NCBI RefSeq assembly: GCF_038002825.1
Contig: NZ_JBBODF010000001.1
Location: 868,001-932,000 of the forward strand
Length of the DNA stretch: 64,000 nt
Direction of reading: 5' to 3'
From: Paenibacillus sp. FSL H8-0048
GTDB lineage: Bacteria > Bacillota > Bacilli > Paenibacillales > Paenibacillaceae
The notes beneath the pieces are model-generated. The model was not told the origin of the DNA and did no database searches. It saw only the letters and a program-made list of their open reading frames with translations. A program made the position numbers and the translations under genes. This document shows, piece by piece, positions 24,842-33,224 of the stretch. Position 1 is the stretch's first letter, and every line of letters begins with the position of its first letter.

Positions 24842-26278
24842 TTACTTAGAAGGTGCTGGAATATCCTCAACGATTGCAGGAGCCGGCACCAGCTCGGGAG
24901 GCGCCTCTGCAATAGCCTCTTTCTGGTCAGGGACTGGTGCCGGGGCAAGCCCGGAATCAGATTGGGTGGCGTTTGCTTTTGGCACAGTTACGGGAGCACT
25001 TTCAGCCGGGGCTGGTACAAGCTCAGGCAGCGGCTGTGCAGTGATGTCTGCTTGAGCAGCTCCGGGAGCCACTTCAGCGGGAACTGTTACAGAATCAGCA
25101 GATTCAGCAGGCCCGGCAACGAGTTGTCCTGCTTTATATTCCTGGACGGGGATAGTGCTGCTCTCGGCTGACCGGGTGCCAGATACTTTGGCAGGCTCGG
25201 TTATTTTACCTTCGGGCACTTTAGAAGCTGCAAGTTCGGAGGCGGCATTATCGGAAGAAGTATACTCCGTGTCGGCGACCACTTGTGGTGTCATCTTAGA
25301 GGCCAATGCCGCCGTAGAGGTACCGATCCCTGCAATTAACAGTACTGCGGTAACCGATAGGAAGAGGGTTTGTCTGTTTAGTTTTTTGACGTTAAGCATA
25401 TGGGTTAATCTCCTTTGTAATTGTTTACCGTCACCGGATAATGAGGCGTAGAACGCTCCGGGTTGACTGGCTGGCCCTGCCATGACATTCAGTATCGTCC
25501 CGCCGTAACGCTTACGGTCGGCATGAGACATCTCCTGCACCACCTCCTGGTCACAGGTCAGCTCGCTCCAGGTATGAAGCTCATGACGTACCTTATGAAC
25601 CAGCGGATTATACCAATGCAAGGTACGGACGAATAGCAATGCAGCCTTGATCCACAGATCCTTCCGCTTCAGATGAACCAGCTCATGGCGCAGCACCATC
25701 TCCATATCCAGATTGGCATGGCTGTCTACAGGCAGATAGACCGCCGGTCTCCATAGTCCTGCCAGAAAAGGACTGCGTGTGACAGGACTGTAGGCGAGCT
25801 TCACGCTACAGGTGAGGCCAAGCTCCTCCTTGATGCTCCTCAGCATCATGGCTGTCTCACTATTCTCCGGTACCATGGTCCGGTTACGCTTAAGTACTCT
25901 GGTAAACCTGCGGTAAGCATACCCTTGCCAGGCGGCAAAAGTGATAGCTCCCGATGCCCAAATTCCTAACAGGACATAGGCGGTACTTGTTGTTAAAGTT
26001 AATGTTGCAGGCTGGGGTGAATCTGTTATATTTTCGGGCTTCCAACTCTGGAGATTCTGTACACTTGTGGCTGCACCCGGCGCGATGAAGTGCTCTGATA
26101 GCCACGGCATTATAAGAGCTATAGGGAACAAATAAAAGATTAAGGCCAGCTTAATGAGTCCGTAACGCCATCGGGCCGGGAAATGTCCGGTCGATAACCT
26201 CTTCAGTGCGTATATACTGATAGTTACTACACTTCCGGCAACGGTTAGTGAAATCAGAAGATTCAGAAGAGTGTTCAT
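24842..26278 (-). CDS. M56-family BlaR1/MecR1-type membrane metalloprotease without penicillin sensor
   Basis: A 478-residue protein with four predicted TM helices (about 4-25, 35-55, 95-115, 305-325) and a cytoplasmic zinc-protease domain with H-E-L-V-H near residue 200. After the last helix comes an extracellular tail of about 150 residues rich in Ala, Pro, Glu and Val, with E-L-V-P-A-P-A repeated. The penicillin-binding sensor domain of true BlaR1/MecR1 is absent. In the family the protease relieves repression by the BlaI-type partner. Start: ATG 26278 has AGGTGAT at close spacing; GTG 26287 and ATG 26284 are alternatives. It immediately follows the BlaI-type gene. Confidence 0.86.
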   Translation of the reverse strand: MNTLLNLLISLTVAGSVVTISIYALKRLSTGHFPARWRYGLIKLALIFYLFPIALIMPWLSEHFIAPGAATSVQNLQSWKPENITDSPQPATLTLTTSTAYVLLGIWASGAITFAAWQGYAYRRFTRVLKRNRTMVPENSETAMMLRSIKEELGLTCSVKLAYSPVTRSPFLAGLWRPAVYLPVDSHANLDMEMVLRHELVHLKRKDLWIKAALLFVRTLHWYNPLVHKVRHELHTWSELTCDQEVVQEMSHADRKRYGGTILNVMAGPASQPGAFYASLSGDGKQLQRRLTHMLNVKKLNRQTLFLSVTAVLLIAGIGTSTAALASKMTPQVVADTEYTSSDNAASELAASKVPEGKITEPAKVSGTRSAESSTIPVQEYKAGQLVAGPAESADSVTVPAEVAPGAAQADITAQPLPELVPAPAESAPVTVPKANATQSDSGLAPAPVPDQKEAIAEAPPELVPAPAIVEDIPAPSK

Positions 26279-26287
26279 GATCATCAC

Positions 26288-26671
26288 CTATTTTTCCGAG
26301 AACCATTGCTTCAGCTCATCAATATCCTGGTCCGACAGCTTGTCGCCATCATACATGGCAGAGATCAGATTCTTGACCGAACCCTGATACAGCCCATCCA
26401 GGACATGCTGAGTCTCCACCAGCTTATAGTCCTCAGGCGAAATGCCGGGCACATATTTGTTGAGCCGCCCATGCCGGGTAGCCGTCAGAAACCCCTTATC
26501 CACTAACCGTGACAAAAAGGTAGATATCGTCTGCGCCTTCCAATCCCTACCCTTATGCGCGAACTGGTTCAGCAGCTCCGTTGAAGTAACTGGCGGCGTA
26601 CTCGCCCAAATGGCTTCCATTAACTCTAATTCTGTATCCGATAGCTTTTGAATCTTGTTCACCGTGAACAC
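26288..26671 (-). CDS. BlaI/MecI/CopY-family repressor
   Basis: A 127-residue winged-helix repressor of standard length, with the family opening L-S-D-T-E-L-E-L-M-E-A-I-W, the recognition region Q-T-I-S-T-F-L-S-R-L-V-D-K-G-F-L and a C-terminal dimerisation helix set. It likely represses its own operon from the dyads at 26710-26745 and is inactivated by proteolysis through the adjoining M56 protein. No beta-lactamase gene follows, so the regulon target lies elsewhere or is something other than beta-lactam resistance. Confidence 0.92.
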   Translation of the reverse strand: MFTVNKIQKLSDTELELMEAIWASTPPVTSTELLNQFAHKGRDWKAQTISTFLSRLVDKGFLTATRHGRLNKYVPGISPEDYKLVETQHVLDGLYQGSVKNLISAMYDGDKLSDQDIDELKQWFSEK

Positions 26672-26709
26672 CTCGTATGTCTGTTATGCGTCCATAACAT
26701 TATTACTAC

Positions 26710-26745
26710 ACTACGTAGTAGTTATAATCTACTACAGAATGTAGT
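26710..26745 (-). promoter_or_regulatory. Two dyad operators at the BlaI-type gene promoter
   Basis: ACTACGTAGT (26710-26719) is a perfect 10-bp palindrome. ACTACA, GAA, TGTAGT (26731-26745) is a perfect 6+6 dyad of the TACA/TGTA type known for BlaI/MecI/CopY. The AT-rich TTATAA between them is the likely -10. Two sites flanking one promoter suggest tight autorepression. Confidence 0.7.
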
Positions 26746-26751
26746 GATTAG

Positions 26752-27642
26752 TCAACTGCGATGAGCTGCCCGCTCAATAGCATCTATAATCTGCTGATAC
26801 AACTGGTGCGGCAGGTCATGTCCCATGCCTTCAACGAGCATCAGCTTAGCGCCCGGGATAGAGGAAGCAGTGTCCTCCCCGCACGCCGGAACGAACAGGG
26901 GATCGTCCATGCCATGAATGACAAGGGCAGGGACTTGTATGGCTGCCAGTAGCGGACGGCGGTCACCGGAGACCGCAATCGCGGCAATCTGCCGTCCCAC
27001 GCTGCCTGGATCGTAGGCCCGCCGGACTTCCTCCGCAATGAGTGCCCGGTAAGCTGCTTCTTCAAATGGATAGCCGGTGCCGGCAATGCGCTTGGCAAAA
27101 GCCATGCTGTGCGCCACAAATCCTGCCTCATTCTCAAACGGATTCGGCCCCGGAGTTGTCATCATCCCCATCACCTCCGGAGAAGCCTGTGAAAGGGAAG
27201 GATTCCCGGACGTAGACATGATAGAGGTGAGCGACAGGACCCGCTCAGGGTACTTACTGGCAACAAGCTGGGCGATCATTCCGCCCATGGACCGGCCAAC
27301 GACATGTGCCTTGTCAATTCCCAGGGCGTCGAGCAGTCCGATCACGTCACCGGCCATGTCATCGAGCGTGTAAGGTATGTCCGGCCGTTGGCCCGACATG
27401 AGCGCAGCCGCCAAGGCACTGAAATCCATTGCCGGGTAATGGCTGTAATGTGTCGAGCAGCCCGTGTCCCGATTGTCAAAACGGACCACCCGGAAGCCCC
27501 GCGCTGCCAGTTGTTCACAGAATGGAACTGTCCAGCGGATCATCTGGGTGCCAAGTCCGGCAATCAAGATGATGGCCTCGTCATTCTCATTGCCAAAGCT
27601 GTCATACGCCAGCTCAATGTTGTTCGTTTGTATAATGTTCAT
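26752..27642 (-). CDS. Alpha/beta hydrolase
   Basis: A 296-residue alpha/beta-hydrolase of the esterase/RdmC-like group. The oxyanion strand is I-L-I-A-G-L-G-T-Q (about 26-34), the nucleophile elbow is G-R-S-M-G-G with Ser near residue 117, the acidic residue is in H-G-M-D-D-P-L-F near 250 and the His is in G-M-G-H-D-L-P near 277. ATG 27642 has AAGGAG 12 bases upstream; the frame can also be read from TTG 27663, which overlaps the DUF2239 stop. It is likely co-transcribed with the DUF2239 gene. The substrate is unknown. Confidence 0.85.
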   Translation of the reverse strand: MNIIQTNNIELAYDSFGNENDEAIILIAGLGTQMIRWTVPFCEQLAARGFRVVRFDNRDTGCSTHYSHYPAMDFSALAAALMSGQRPDIPYTLDDMAGDVIGLLDALGIDKAHVVGRSMGGMIAQLVASKYPERVLSLTSIMSTSGNPSLSQASPEVMGMMTTPGPNPFENEAGFVAHSMAFAKRIAGTGYPFEEAAYRALIAEEVRRAYDPGSVGRQIAAIAVSGDRRPLLAAIQVPALVIHGMDDPLFVPACGEDTASSIPGAKLMLVEGMGHDLPHQLYQQIIDAIERAAHRS

Positions 27643-27659
27643 AAGTGGTTTGTTCTCCT

Positions 27660-28271
27660 TCAATTCTTCTGTAATGCATCTGCAGCTAACTGCTTCACAT
27701 GGCTGCGGATGTCAGGTGCCCAGTCCTGAGTGTATTGGTCAAAACGCTCCGAATCACCGGCATACAGCGCACGCAGAGCTTCTTCGTAATGGTTGAAATC
27801 CCCGGCCATAGCTGTCATAAAGGCATAAGCTGCTTCTTGTGACTTGCGGATGGTGCCCTGCTGTTCTCCGCTGCGCCGGGCGTCATCAACCAGCTTGCGC
27901 AGGGTTACGGATGCCCCTCCAGGCTGGGCTTTGAGCCATTCCCACTGCCTTGGCAATAAAGTAACCTCACCGGATACGACCCCCAGCTTGGGCCGTCCGG
28001 CCCGGCGCGTGTTCTGGGGATTCACTTCTGTAGCAGCTGACTCTTCTGAAGGCTCAGCTAACCGCGTAAGCACCTCATCTATTTCCCCGTGATAATCTAC
28101 ATCTATCGGCTTCCCCGTGGAATCGTCAAAGATAAGCACCCGGGCCAGCTCGCTGTCACTCAGCTTACTCTTCACCACCGTAACCACGTGCTGTAAGGCA
28201 CCGCTGGCAGCGATCTCCACTCCCAAAAATGCTGTGCAGTAAGTATTCGTCTGTTCATTAATCGTACTCAT
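27660..28271 (-). CDS. DUF2239-family protein
   Basis: A 203-residue cytosolic protein matching the DUF2239 pattern: an N-terminal segment (T-A-F-L-G, V-L-I-F-D-D-S-T-G), a middle motif G-R-P-K-L-G-V-V-S-G-E-V-T-L-L-P-R-Q-W-E-W-L, then G-G-A-S-V-T-L-R-K-L-V-D-D-A-R and a C-terminal tail. The middle strand-helix-helix part looks like a ribbon-helix-helix or other small DNA-binding fold (inference; the family has no described role). It is transcribed from a strong promoter bracketed by a 13-bp inverted repeat at 28303-28350, followed by the alpha/beta hydrolase. Confidence 0.85.
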   Translation of the reverse strand: MSTINEQTNTYCTAFLGVEIAASGALQHVVTVVKSKLSDSELARVLIFDDSTGKPIDVDYHGEIDEVLTRLAEPSEESAATEVNPQNTRRAGRPKLGVVSGEVTLLPRQWEWLKAQPGGASVTLRKLVDDARRSGEQQGTIRKSQEAAYAFMTAMAGDFNHYEEALRALYAGDSERFDQYTQDWAPDIRSHVKQLAADALQKN

Positions 28272-28302
28272 GTTATATGTTGACCTCCCTTCTATTTGGC
28301 CT

Positions 28303-28350
28303 AATTATACCCGGGTAAAAATATAAATGCAATATTGCCCGGGTATAATT
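28303..28350 (-). promoter_or_regulatory. Promoter bracketed by a perfect 13-bp inverted repeat (TACCCGGGTA sites)
   Basis: AATTATACCCGGG (28303-28315) and CCCGGGTATAATT (28338-28350) are exact inverted copies 22 bp apart. On the minus strand TTGCAT (28332-28327), 17 bp, TATAAT (28309-28304) forms a promoter inside them, so one copy covers the -10 and the other lies upstream of the -35. TACCCGGGTA at 28308-28317 is itself a perfect palindrome. This is the operator of the DUF2239 gene. Confidence 0.75.
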
Positions 28351-28356
28351 CTGCTT

Positions 28357-28637
28357 AATGTGTTCGGTTTTCCGCTACAGCTCCTCCTCTAACCTCCGCG
28401 CCTGTCTAATATAGTCGGTTTTTCGATTACATTTGGTCCACACGCCTCCACCGCGCCGAATGTAATCGGTTTTTCGATTACATTTTGCCTACACGCCTTC
28501 GCCACACCGAATGTAATCGGTTTTTCGATTACATTTTGCCTACACGCCTTCGCCACACCGAATGTAATCGGTTTTTCGATTACATTTCGCCTACACGCCT
28601 CCACCGCGCCGAATGTAATCGGTTTTCCGCCTACATC
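28357..28637. repeat. Array 2: six 26-bp palindromes at exact 51-bp period
   Basis: Units start at 28357, 28408, 28459, 28510, 28561 and 28612. Inner units have arms AATGTAATCG and CGATTACATT around a GTTTTT loop; the outer ones are degenerate. The 25-bp spacers are GC-rich and nearly identical (CCTACACGCCTTCGCCACACC-type). The array lies between the DUF2239 promoter and the 3' end of the aldehyde dehydrogenase gene. Spurious frames of period 17 residues (N-V-I-E-K-P-I-T-F-G...) cross it. Confidence 0.92.
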
Positions 28638-28677
28638 TGCCCCCGCCCCTCGCACCTGCCTCTACGAGAAACAACAG

Positions 28678-28702
28678 AAAAAACGGCCCCAAACAAGGGC
28701 CG
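28678..28702 (-). terminator. Terminator of the aldehyde dehydrogenase gene
   Basis: CGGCCC, a 7-base loop, GGGCCG, then TTTTTT on the minus strand, 33 bp after the stop. Confidence 0.85.
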
Positions 28703-28734
28703 CCTCACCAAAGCAGCAAACCATCGCTGCGTAT

Positions 28735-30180
28735 TCAGTTCACCGATTTATCATATTGCAGGTAGATGACCTGCGTCTGGAGGTACTCGTTCAAGCCGTG
28801 CTTGCCGTCAGCGCCGCCGATGCCGGATTTTCTCCAGCCTGCATGGAAGCCCTGCATCGCCTCGAAATTCTCGCGGTTGATGTACGTCTCCCCGTATTTC
28901 AGCCGCTTGATGACTTTCATGGCGACATTGAGATTCTGCGTATATAGCGATGAGGTTAAGCCGAACTCACTGTCATTGGCGAGGGCAATCGCCTCGTCCA
29001 GGGTTGAGAACGAAATGACGGGAATGACCGGACCGAAAATCTCCTCCTGCACAATCTCCATCTCATTCGTAGCGTCTATGATCACTGTCGGCTCGAAGAA
29101 GCTGCCGGTTCCTTCAACTTTTTTACCGCCCAGAGCGATCTTAGCCCCTTCCTGAACGGCACGGTCCACCTTCTGCTGTACCGATTCCTGCGCGGCCTTG
29201 TTAATGAGCGGTCCCATCTGGATGTCCGTGTCCTTGAGCGGGTCTCCATACTTCACGGCCTTCATCGCTTCAACCAGCCGCGTGGTGAACTCCTCCTTGA
29301 TGTCTTCATGGACATAGACACGCTCCGCACAGTTACAGACCTGGCCTGTATTAATGACCCGGGAAGCGACAATCGCCTGAACCGCCAGCTCCAGATCGGC
29401 ATCCTTCATGACGATAGCAGGCGCTTTGCCGCCCAGCTCCAGGCTGACCTTGATGATATTCTCAGCTGCCGCCTCCATCACCTTCTGCCCTGCCGGTACG
29501 CTGCCTGTAAGACTAACCATGCCTACCTTGGCATTACTGGACAGCTCGTTGCCCACTTCCGCACCTCTGCCTGTAATAAGGTTAAATACCCCCTTAGGCA
29601 ATCCGGCCTGATCCACAATCCGGCTGAACGCCATGGCATTGTTCGGAGATTCCGCGCTGGGCTTCACGACAATCGTGTTGCCGGTGATGAGCGCCGGGGC
29701 CATTTTTCTGGCGATCAGGAAGAACGGGAAGTTCCAGGGCAGAATGCCCGTGGTGACGCCGATCGCTCTTTTGAATACAAAAATATGCTCATTATCACGG
29801 TCACTCTGCACGATCTCCCCCTCATAACGCCGTGCCCATTCCGCCATATAATCCAAATAATCCGCAGTAAAATGAACCTCTACGGTCGATAATTCCAGTG
29901 TCTTGCCGACTTCCTCCGAGATCAGCCTGGCGATGCTGTCCGCCTCTGCCCGGATGCCGTCAGCAATTGCATGCAAATACTTGCCGCGCTCTACCGCAGG
30001 AGTCTCCTCCCACTCAGCCTGTGCTTGCTCCGCTGCATCAATGGCGCGTATAACATCATTCCTGGTTGCCTTGGGAACCTGTGAGATGACTTCATCGGTT
30101 GCCGGATTGGTCACTTCCATCCACTCTTTGCCTTCGGATTCCGTAAATTGGCCGTTGATATACATCAAATGCTTGGTCAC
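28735..30180 (-). CDS. aldA: NAD-dependent aldehyde dehydrogenase, AldA-like (lactaldehyde/glycolaldehyde)
   Basis: A 481-residue aldehyde dehydrogenase: P-W-N-F-P-F-F and K-P-S-A-E-S cofactor motifs near 150-175, catalytic Glu in L-E-L-G-G-K-A near 252, and catalytic Cys in N-T-G-Q-V-C-N-C near 286. A sequence such as M-Y-I-N-G-Q-F at the start and the length fit the AldA group, which oxidises L-lactaldehyde to lactate and glycolaldehyde to glycolate. GTG 30180 follows GAGGGGGAG. It is divergent from lutABC, so its possible product lactate would feed the Lut enzymes. The substrate is inferred from family and context. Confidence 0.85.
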   Translation of the reverse strand: MTKHLMYINGQFTESEGKEWMEVTNPATDEVISQVPKATRNDVIRAIDAAEQAQAEWEETPAVERGKYLHAIADGIRAEADSIARLISEEVGKTLELSTVEVHFTADYLDYMAEWARRYEGEIVQSDRDNEHIFVFKRAIGVTTGILPWNFPFFLIARKMAPALITGNTIVVKPSAESPNNAMAFSRIVDQAGLPKGVFNLITGRGAEVGNELSSNAKVGMVSLTGSVPAGQKVMEAAAENIIKVSLELGGKAPAIVMKDADLELAVQAIVASRVINTGQVCNCAERVYVHEDIKEEFTTRLVEAMKAVKYGDPLKDTDIQMGPLINKAAQESVQQKVDRAVQEGAKIALGGKKVEGTGSFFEPTVIIDATNEMEIVQEEIFGPVIPVISFSTLDEAIALANDSEFGLTSSLYTQNLNVAMKVIKRLKYGETYINRENFEAMQGFHAGWRKSGIGGADGKHGLNEYLQTQVIYLQYDKSVN

Positions 30181-30223
30181 TGTTTCTCCCCCTCAAGGTA
30201 GATTATTCCATTAGCCCACCCAT

Positions 30224-30253
30224 AGTGTAAACGCTATCAATATTTATTGTCAA
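30224..30253 (-). promoter_or_regulatory. Promoter of the aldehyde dehydrogenase gene with overlapping cre site
   Basis: On the minus strand TTGACA (30253-30248), 18 bp, TACACT (30229-30224). TGTAAACGCTATCA at 30226-30239 matches the CcpA consensus TGWAANCGNTNWCA at every fixed position and overlaps the -10. The site predicts glucose repression of this gene and perhaps of divergent lutABC. Confidence 0.75.
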
Positions 30254-30348
30254 TAAGTTTCACATTTTTTATTTGTTTTTGTGTTGTTTTTCATTGACTT
30301 GTTGAGTTAAGCTGTGAGTATAGGTTTTCATTGATGGGAGGGATGGGA

Positions 30349-31092
30349 GTGCGTGTCAGTATTTTTTCCACTTGTCTTGTAGATCTTATGGCTCCGGCTG
30401 CTGGTATTGCCATGGTAGAGGTCCTGGAGCGGCTTGGCTGCGAGATTGATTACCCGGCTTCACAGGTCTGCTGCGGACAGCCCACATATAACAGCGGTTA
30501 TCTTCAGGAATCTAAGCTTGCTATGCAGAACATGATGCTGGCCTTCGAGGCTTCGGATTATGTCGTAGGGCCCTCCGGCTCCTGTATCGCTATGTTTCAT
30601 GAGTATCCGAAGATCTTCAGCGGGGACCCGGACTGGGAATTGAAAGCGGTTGCGTTAAAAGCAAAATCATATGAACTCACCCAGTTCATTGTAAAAGTGC
30701 TGGGGGTCACCGATATAGGTGCCACGCTCGAAGGAACGGCAACCTACCACCGCTCCTGCCACATGACAAGGCTGCTGGGCGAGAAGGAAACGCCCTTCCA
30801 GCTGCTGGAGCAGGTGAAGGGACTTAAGCTTGAGCCGCTTAAAAACAGCGACAACTGCTGCGGGTTCGGCGGCACTTTTGCGGTGAAGATGCCTGAAATC
30901 TCCGGGCAGATGGCCGATGAGAAATGCGGCTGTGTACTGGATACCGGAGCGGATATCCTGATCAGTGCAGATATGGGCTGCCTGATGAACATCGGGGGGC
31001 GCCTGTCCCGCAAGGGTGAGCCGGTACGCGTCATGCATATTGCAGAGGTGCTCAACCAGCATACGCCTGCCAATCAGAAAGGGGGAAACTGA
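30349..31092 (+). CDS. lutA: L-lactate oxidation complex subunit LutA
   Basis: A 247-residue cysteine-rich (CCG-domain) protein. Two CCG-type motifs are present, C-C-G-Q-P-T-Y-N near residue 40 and N-C-C-G-F-G-G-T-F near 175, with C-H-M-T-R between them. With LutB and LutC it oxidises L-lactate to pyruvate in the cytosol. GTG 30349 is chosen because GGAGG lies 8 bases upstream; ATG 30343 abuts the ribosome site. First gene of lutABC, divergent from the aldehyde dehydrogenase gene. Confidence 0.92.
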   Translation: MRVSIFSTCLVDLMAPAAGIAMVEVLERLGCEIDYPASQVCCGQPTYNSGYLQESKLAMQNMMLAFEASDYVVGPSGSCIAMFHEYPKIFSGDPDWELKAVALKAKSYELTQFIVKVLGVTDIGATLEGTATYHRSCHMTRLLGEKETPFQLLEQVKGLKLEPLKNSDNCCGFGGTFAVKMPEISGQMADEKCGCVLDTGADILISADMGCLMNIGGRLSRKGEPVRVMHIAEVLNQHTPANQKGGN

Positions 31093-31093
31093 C

Positions 31094-32518
31094 TTGAGCC
31101 TGCAAACGGATTCACGCAGCTTCAGCGAACGGACCGCGGAGGGCCTTGGGGATTCCTTTATGCGCAGTGCCGTGGGGTCCGCACAAGACAGCCTTAAGAC
31201 CCGGCGGCTGACCGCTGCTACCGCACTTGGAGATTGGGAGAAGTGGCGGACGGTGGGCCAGCTGATCCGTCAGCATACGCTGGCAAACCTGGACTTTTAT
31301 CTGGAGCAGCTTGCGGATAATGTTGAGCGGCAGGGTGGACATATCTATTTTGCCGCAACCAAGGAAGAGGCCAGCAGTTATATACGGGATGTCATTGAAC
31401 GCAAGCAGGCGACCCGGGTCGTCAAATCCAAGTCCATGGTTACTGAGGAGATTGAACTGAACCATGTGCTGCTCGAAGCCGGCTGTGAGCTGATTGAGAC
31501 GGATCTCGGAGAATACATTCTGCAGATGGATGACTGGGACCCTCCCTCCCATATCGTAGCCCCCGCTCTGCATAAAGACCGGGAGCAGATCAGGCGCGTC
31601 TTCGCGGAGAAGCTCGGATACACCGGCGATGAGACGCCGGAGATGTTGGCCGGGTTCGCCCGCAGCGTCCTGCGCCAGAAGTTCCTGGATGCGGAGGTTG
31701 GGATTACGGGCTGTAATTTTGCCATTGCCAACCTGGGCGCAATAAATCTCGTCACGAATGAGGGGAACGGCGACCTCACCGCCGCGATTCCCAAAACGCA
31801 TATCGCAGTGATGGGCATGGAACGGATTGTACCGTCGATTGAGGAAATGGAAATCCTGGATAATCTGCTCTGCCGCAGTGCGGTCGGCCAGAAGCTGACC
31901 AGCTATATCACGGTCATGGGTCCCTCAGCGGCGGGAGAGACCGACGGACCAGAGGAATTCCATCTGGTGGTCGTCGATAACGGCCGTTCCGATATTCTGG
32001 GGAGTGAATTTGGCGAAGCCTTGCAATGTATCCGCTGCGGCGCCTGCTTGAATGTCTGTCCGGTCTACCGTCATATCGGCGGCCATGCTTACGGTTCCAT
32101 CTACCCGGGTCCGATTGGTGCGGTCATTACGCCGCTGCTTGGCGGTTATGACGACTATAAGGAGCTGCCGTATGCCTCCAGTCTCTGCGGGGCGTGTACA
32201 GATGTATGTCCAGTAAAAATCCCGCTGCATGAGCAGCTTGTGATGCACCGCCAGAATATTGTGAAGCAGAAGCGAACCGGCGCTGCCGACCGATTCCAGA
32301 TGAAGGCCGCCGCTAAGCTGCTCTCCTCCCCTGCCCTATTCGGCAAAACTCTCAGACTCGCCCATTCGGCCAGCCGGATCATGAGCAAGCATGGACGTAT
32401 TGTACGGGGACCGGCCATCATTCAGGGGTGGATTGGTTCACGCGACCTGAACCAGCCCGTCAAGCCGCAGGACAGCTTCCGGGCATGGCTGGAGAAGCGC
32501 AAAGGAGGTTCAGAGTAA
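31094..32518 (+). CDS. lutB: L-lactate oxidation complex iron-sulphur subunit LutB
   Basis: A 474-residue iron-sulphur protein: N-terminal LUD domain (about 60-290, with S-K-S-M-V-T-E-E-I), two ferredoxin-like clusters [12 protein letters not shown] near residue 310 and C-G-A-C-T-D-V-C-P near 365, and the LutB C-terminal region. TTG 31094 follows AAGGGGG by 9 bases and lies one base after the lutA stop; earlier in-frame ATG codons fall inside lutA. Middle gene of the operon. Confidence 0.92.
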   Translation: MSLQTDSRSFSERTAEGLGDSFMRSAVGSAQDSLKTRRLTAATALGDWEKWRTVGQLIRQHTLANLDFYLEQLADNVERQGGHIYFAATKEEASSYIRDVIERKQATRVVKSKSMVTEEIELNHVLLEAGCELIETDLGEYILQMDDWDPPSHIVAPALHKDREQIRRVFAEKLGYTGDETPEMLAGFARSVLRQKFLDAEVGITGCNFAIANLGAINLVTNEGNGDLTAAIPKTHIAVMGMERIVPSIEEMEILDNLLCRSAVGQKLTSYITVMGPSAAGETDGPEEFHLVVVDNGRSDILGSEFGEALQCIRCGACLNVCPVYRHIGGHAYGSIYPGPIGAVITPLLGGYDDYKELPYASSLCGACTDVCPVKIPLHEQLVMHRQNIVKQKRTGAADRFQMKAAAKLLSSPALFGKTLRLAHSASRIMSKHGRIVRGPAIIQGWIGSRDLNQPVKPQDSFRAWLEKRKGGSE

Positions 32519-32519
32519 T

Positions 32520-33188
32520 ATGAACATGAATAAGGAGGTTTTTCTGAATACCATTGCCGCCAAGCTGGGACGGGCACGGAAGTCAGAGGTTCAGCGTCCT
32601 GCGATCCGGGAATTGATTCCTGACAGCTATGGCCCTCTTACCCAAGAGGATCTTGTAGAGATGCTTAAAGAGCAATGCTTCTTCATTCACACGCAGGTGA
32701 TTGAAACGACGCGGGAGCTTTTGCAGAGAACGTTAGATGATCTGATAGAGGCTAATGGCGGCGGGAACGTGATGACTTCCGGTGATTCCCGGTTCAAGGA
32801 GTACGGGCTGGTCTTCCCGGAGGCTGCCGTATGGGAGGAAGCGGCGGGACGGGCGGAGAATACCAGGCGTGCCGAATCGGCGAATACAGCTATTGTCTTC
32901 GCCGACTATGCACTTGCGGAATCGGGAACGGTTGTGGTGGAGAGCCGCCCCGATCAGGGACGTTCGCTCCATTTCCTGCCTGCGCATTATATTGCGGTGA
33001 TTGAACGCGAGAAGCTGGTGCTTCGCTCTACGGATGCGGCCGCAGCATTTAACCGGAGAATCCAGGCCGGGGAACCGATGGGCTCATCGATTAATTTCAT
33101 CTCCGGTCCCTCTAATTCCGCGGATATTGAAATGAAGCTGGTGGTCGGGGTACACGGGCCGCTGAGGGCCGCTTATGTGCTGATTTGA
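32520..33188 (+). CDS. lutC: L-lactate utilisation protein LutC
   Basis: A 222-residue LUD/YkgG-family subunit of the lactate oxidation complex. Characteristic parts are F-A-D-Y-A-L-A-E-S-G-T-V-V-V near residue 128, L-P-A-H-Y-I-A-V near 157 and the closing G-P-S-N-S-A-D-I-E-M-K-L-V-V-G-V-H-G-P. ATG 32520 lies one base after the lutB stop, with AAGGAGG in the end of lutB, so translation is coupled. It faces the maltose-acetyltransferase-like gene; a small GTCC/GGAC hairpin at about 33197-33216 lies between them without a U-run. Confidence 0.93.
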   Translation: MNMNKEVFLNTIAAKLGRARKSEVQRPAIRELIPDSYGPLTQEDLVEMLKEQCFFIHTQVIETTRELLQRTLDDLIEANGGGNVMTSGDSRFKEYGLVFPEAAVWEEAAGRAENTRRAESANTAIVFADYALAESGTVVVESRPDQGRSLHFLPAHYIAVIEREKLVLRSTDAAAAFNRRIQAGEPMGSSINFISGPSNSADIEMKLVVGVHGPLRAAYVLI

Positions 33189-33224
33189 AATGAAGCCTGT
33201 CCCTTAAGGACGGCCTAACCCGTT

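Noticed and set aside
28389..28655. Minus-strand frame with N-V-I-E-K-P-I-T-F-G repeats across array 2
   Set aside because: Same reasoning: a by-product of 51-bp periodicity with no start signals.
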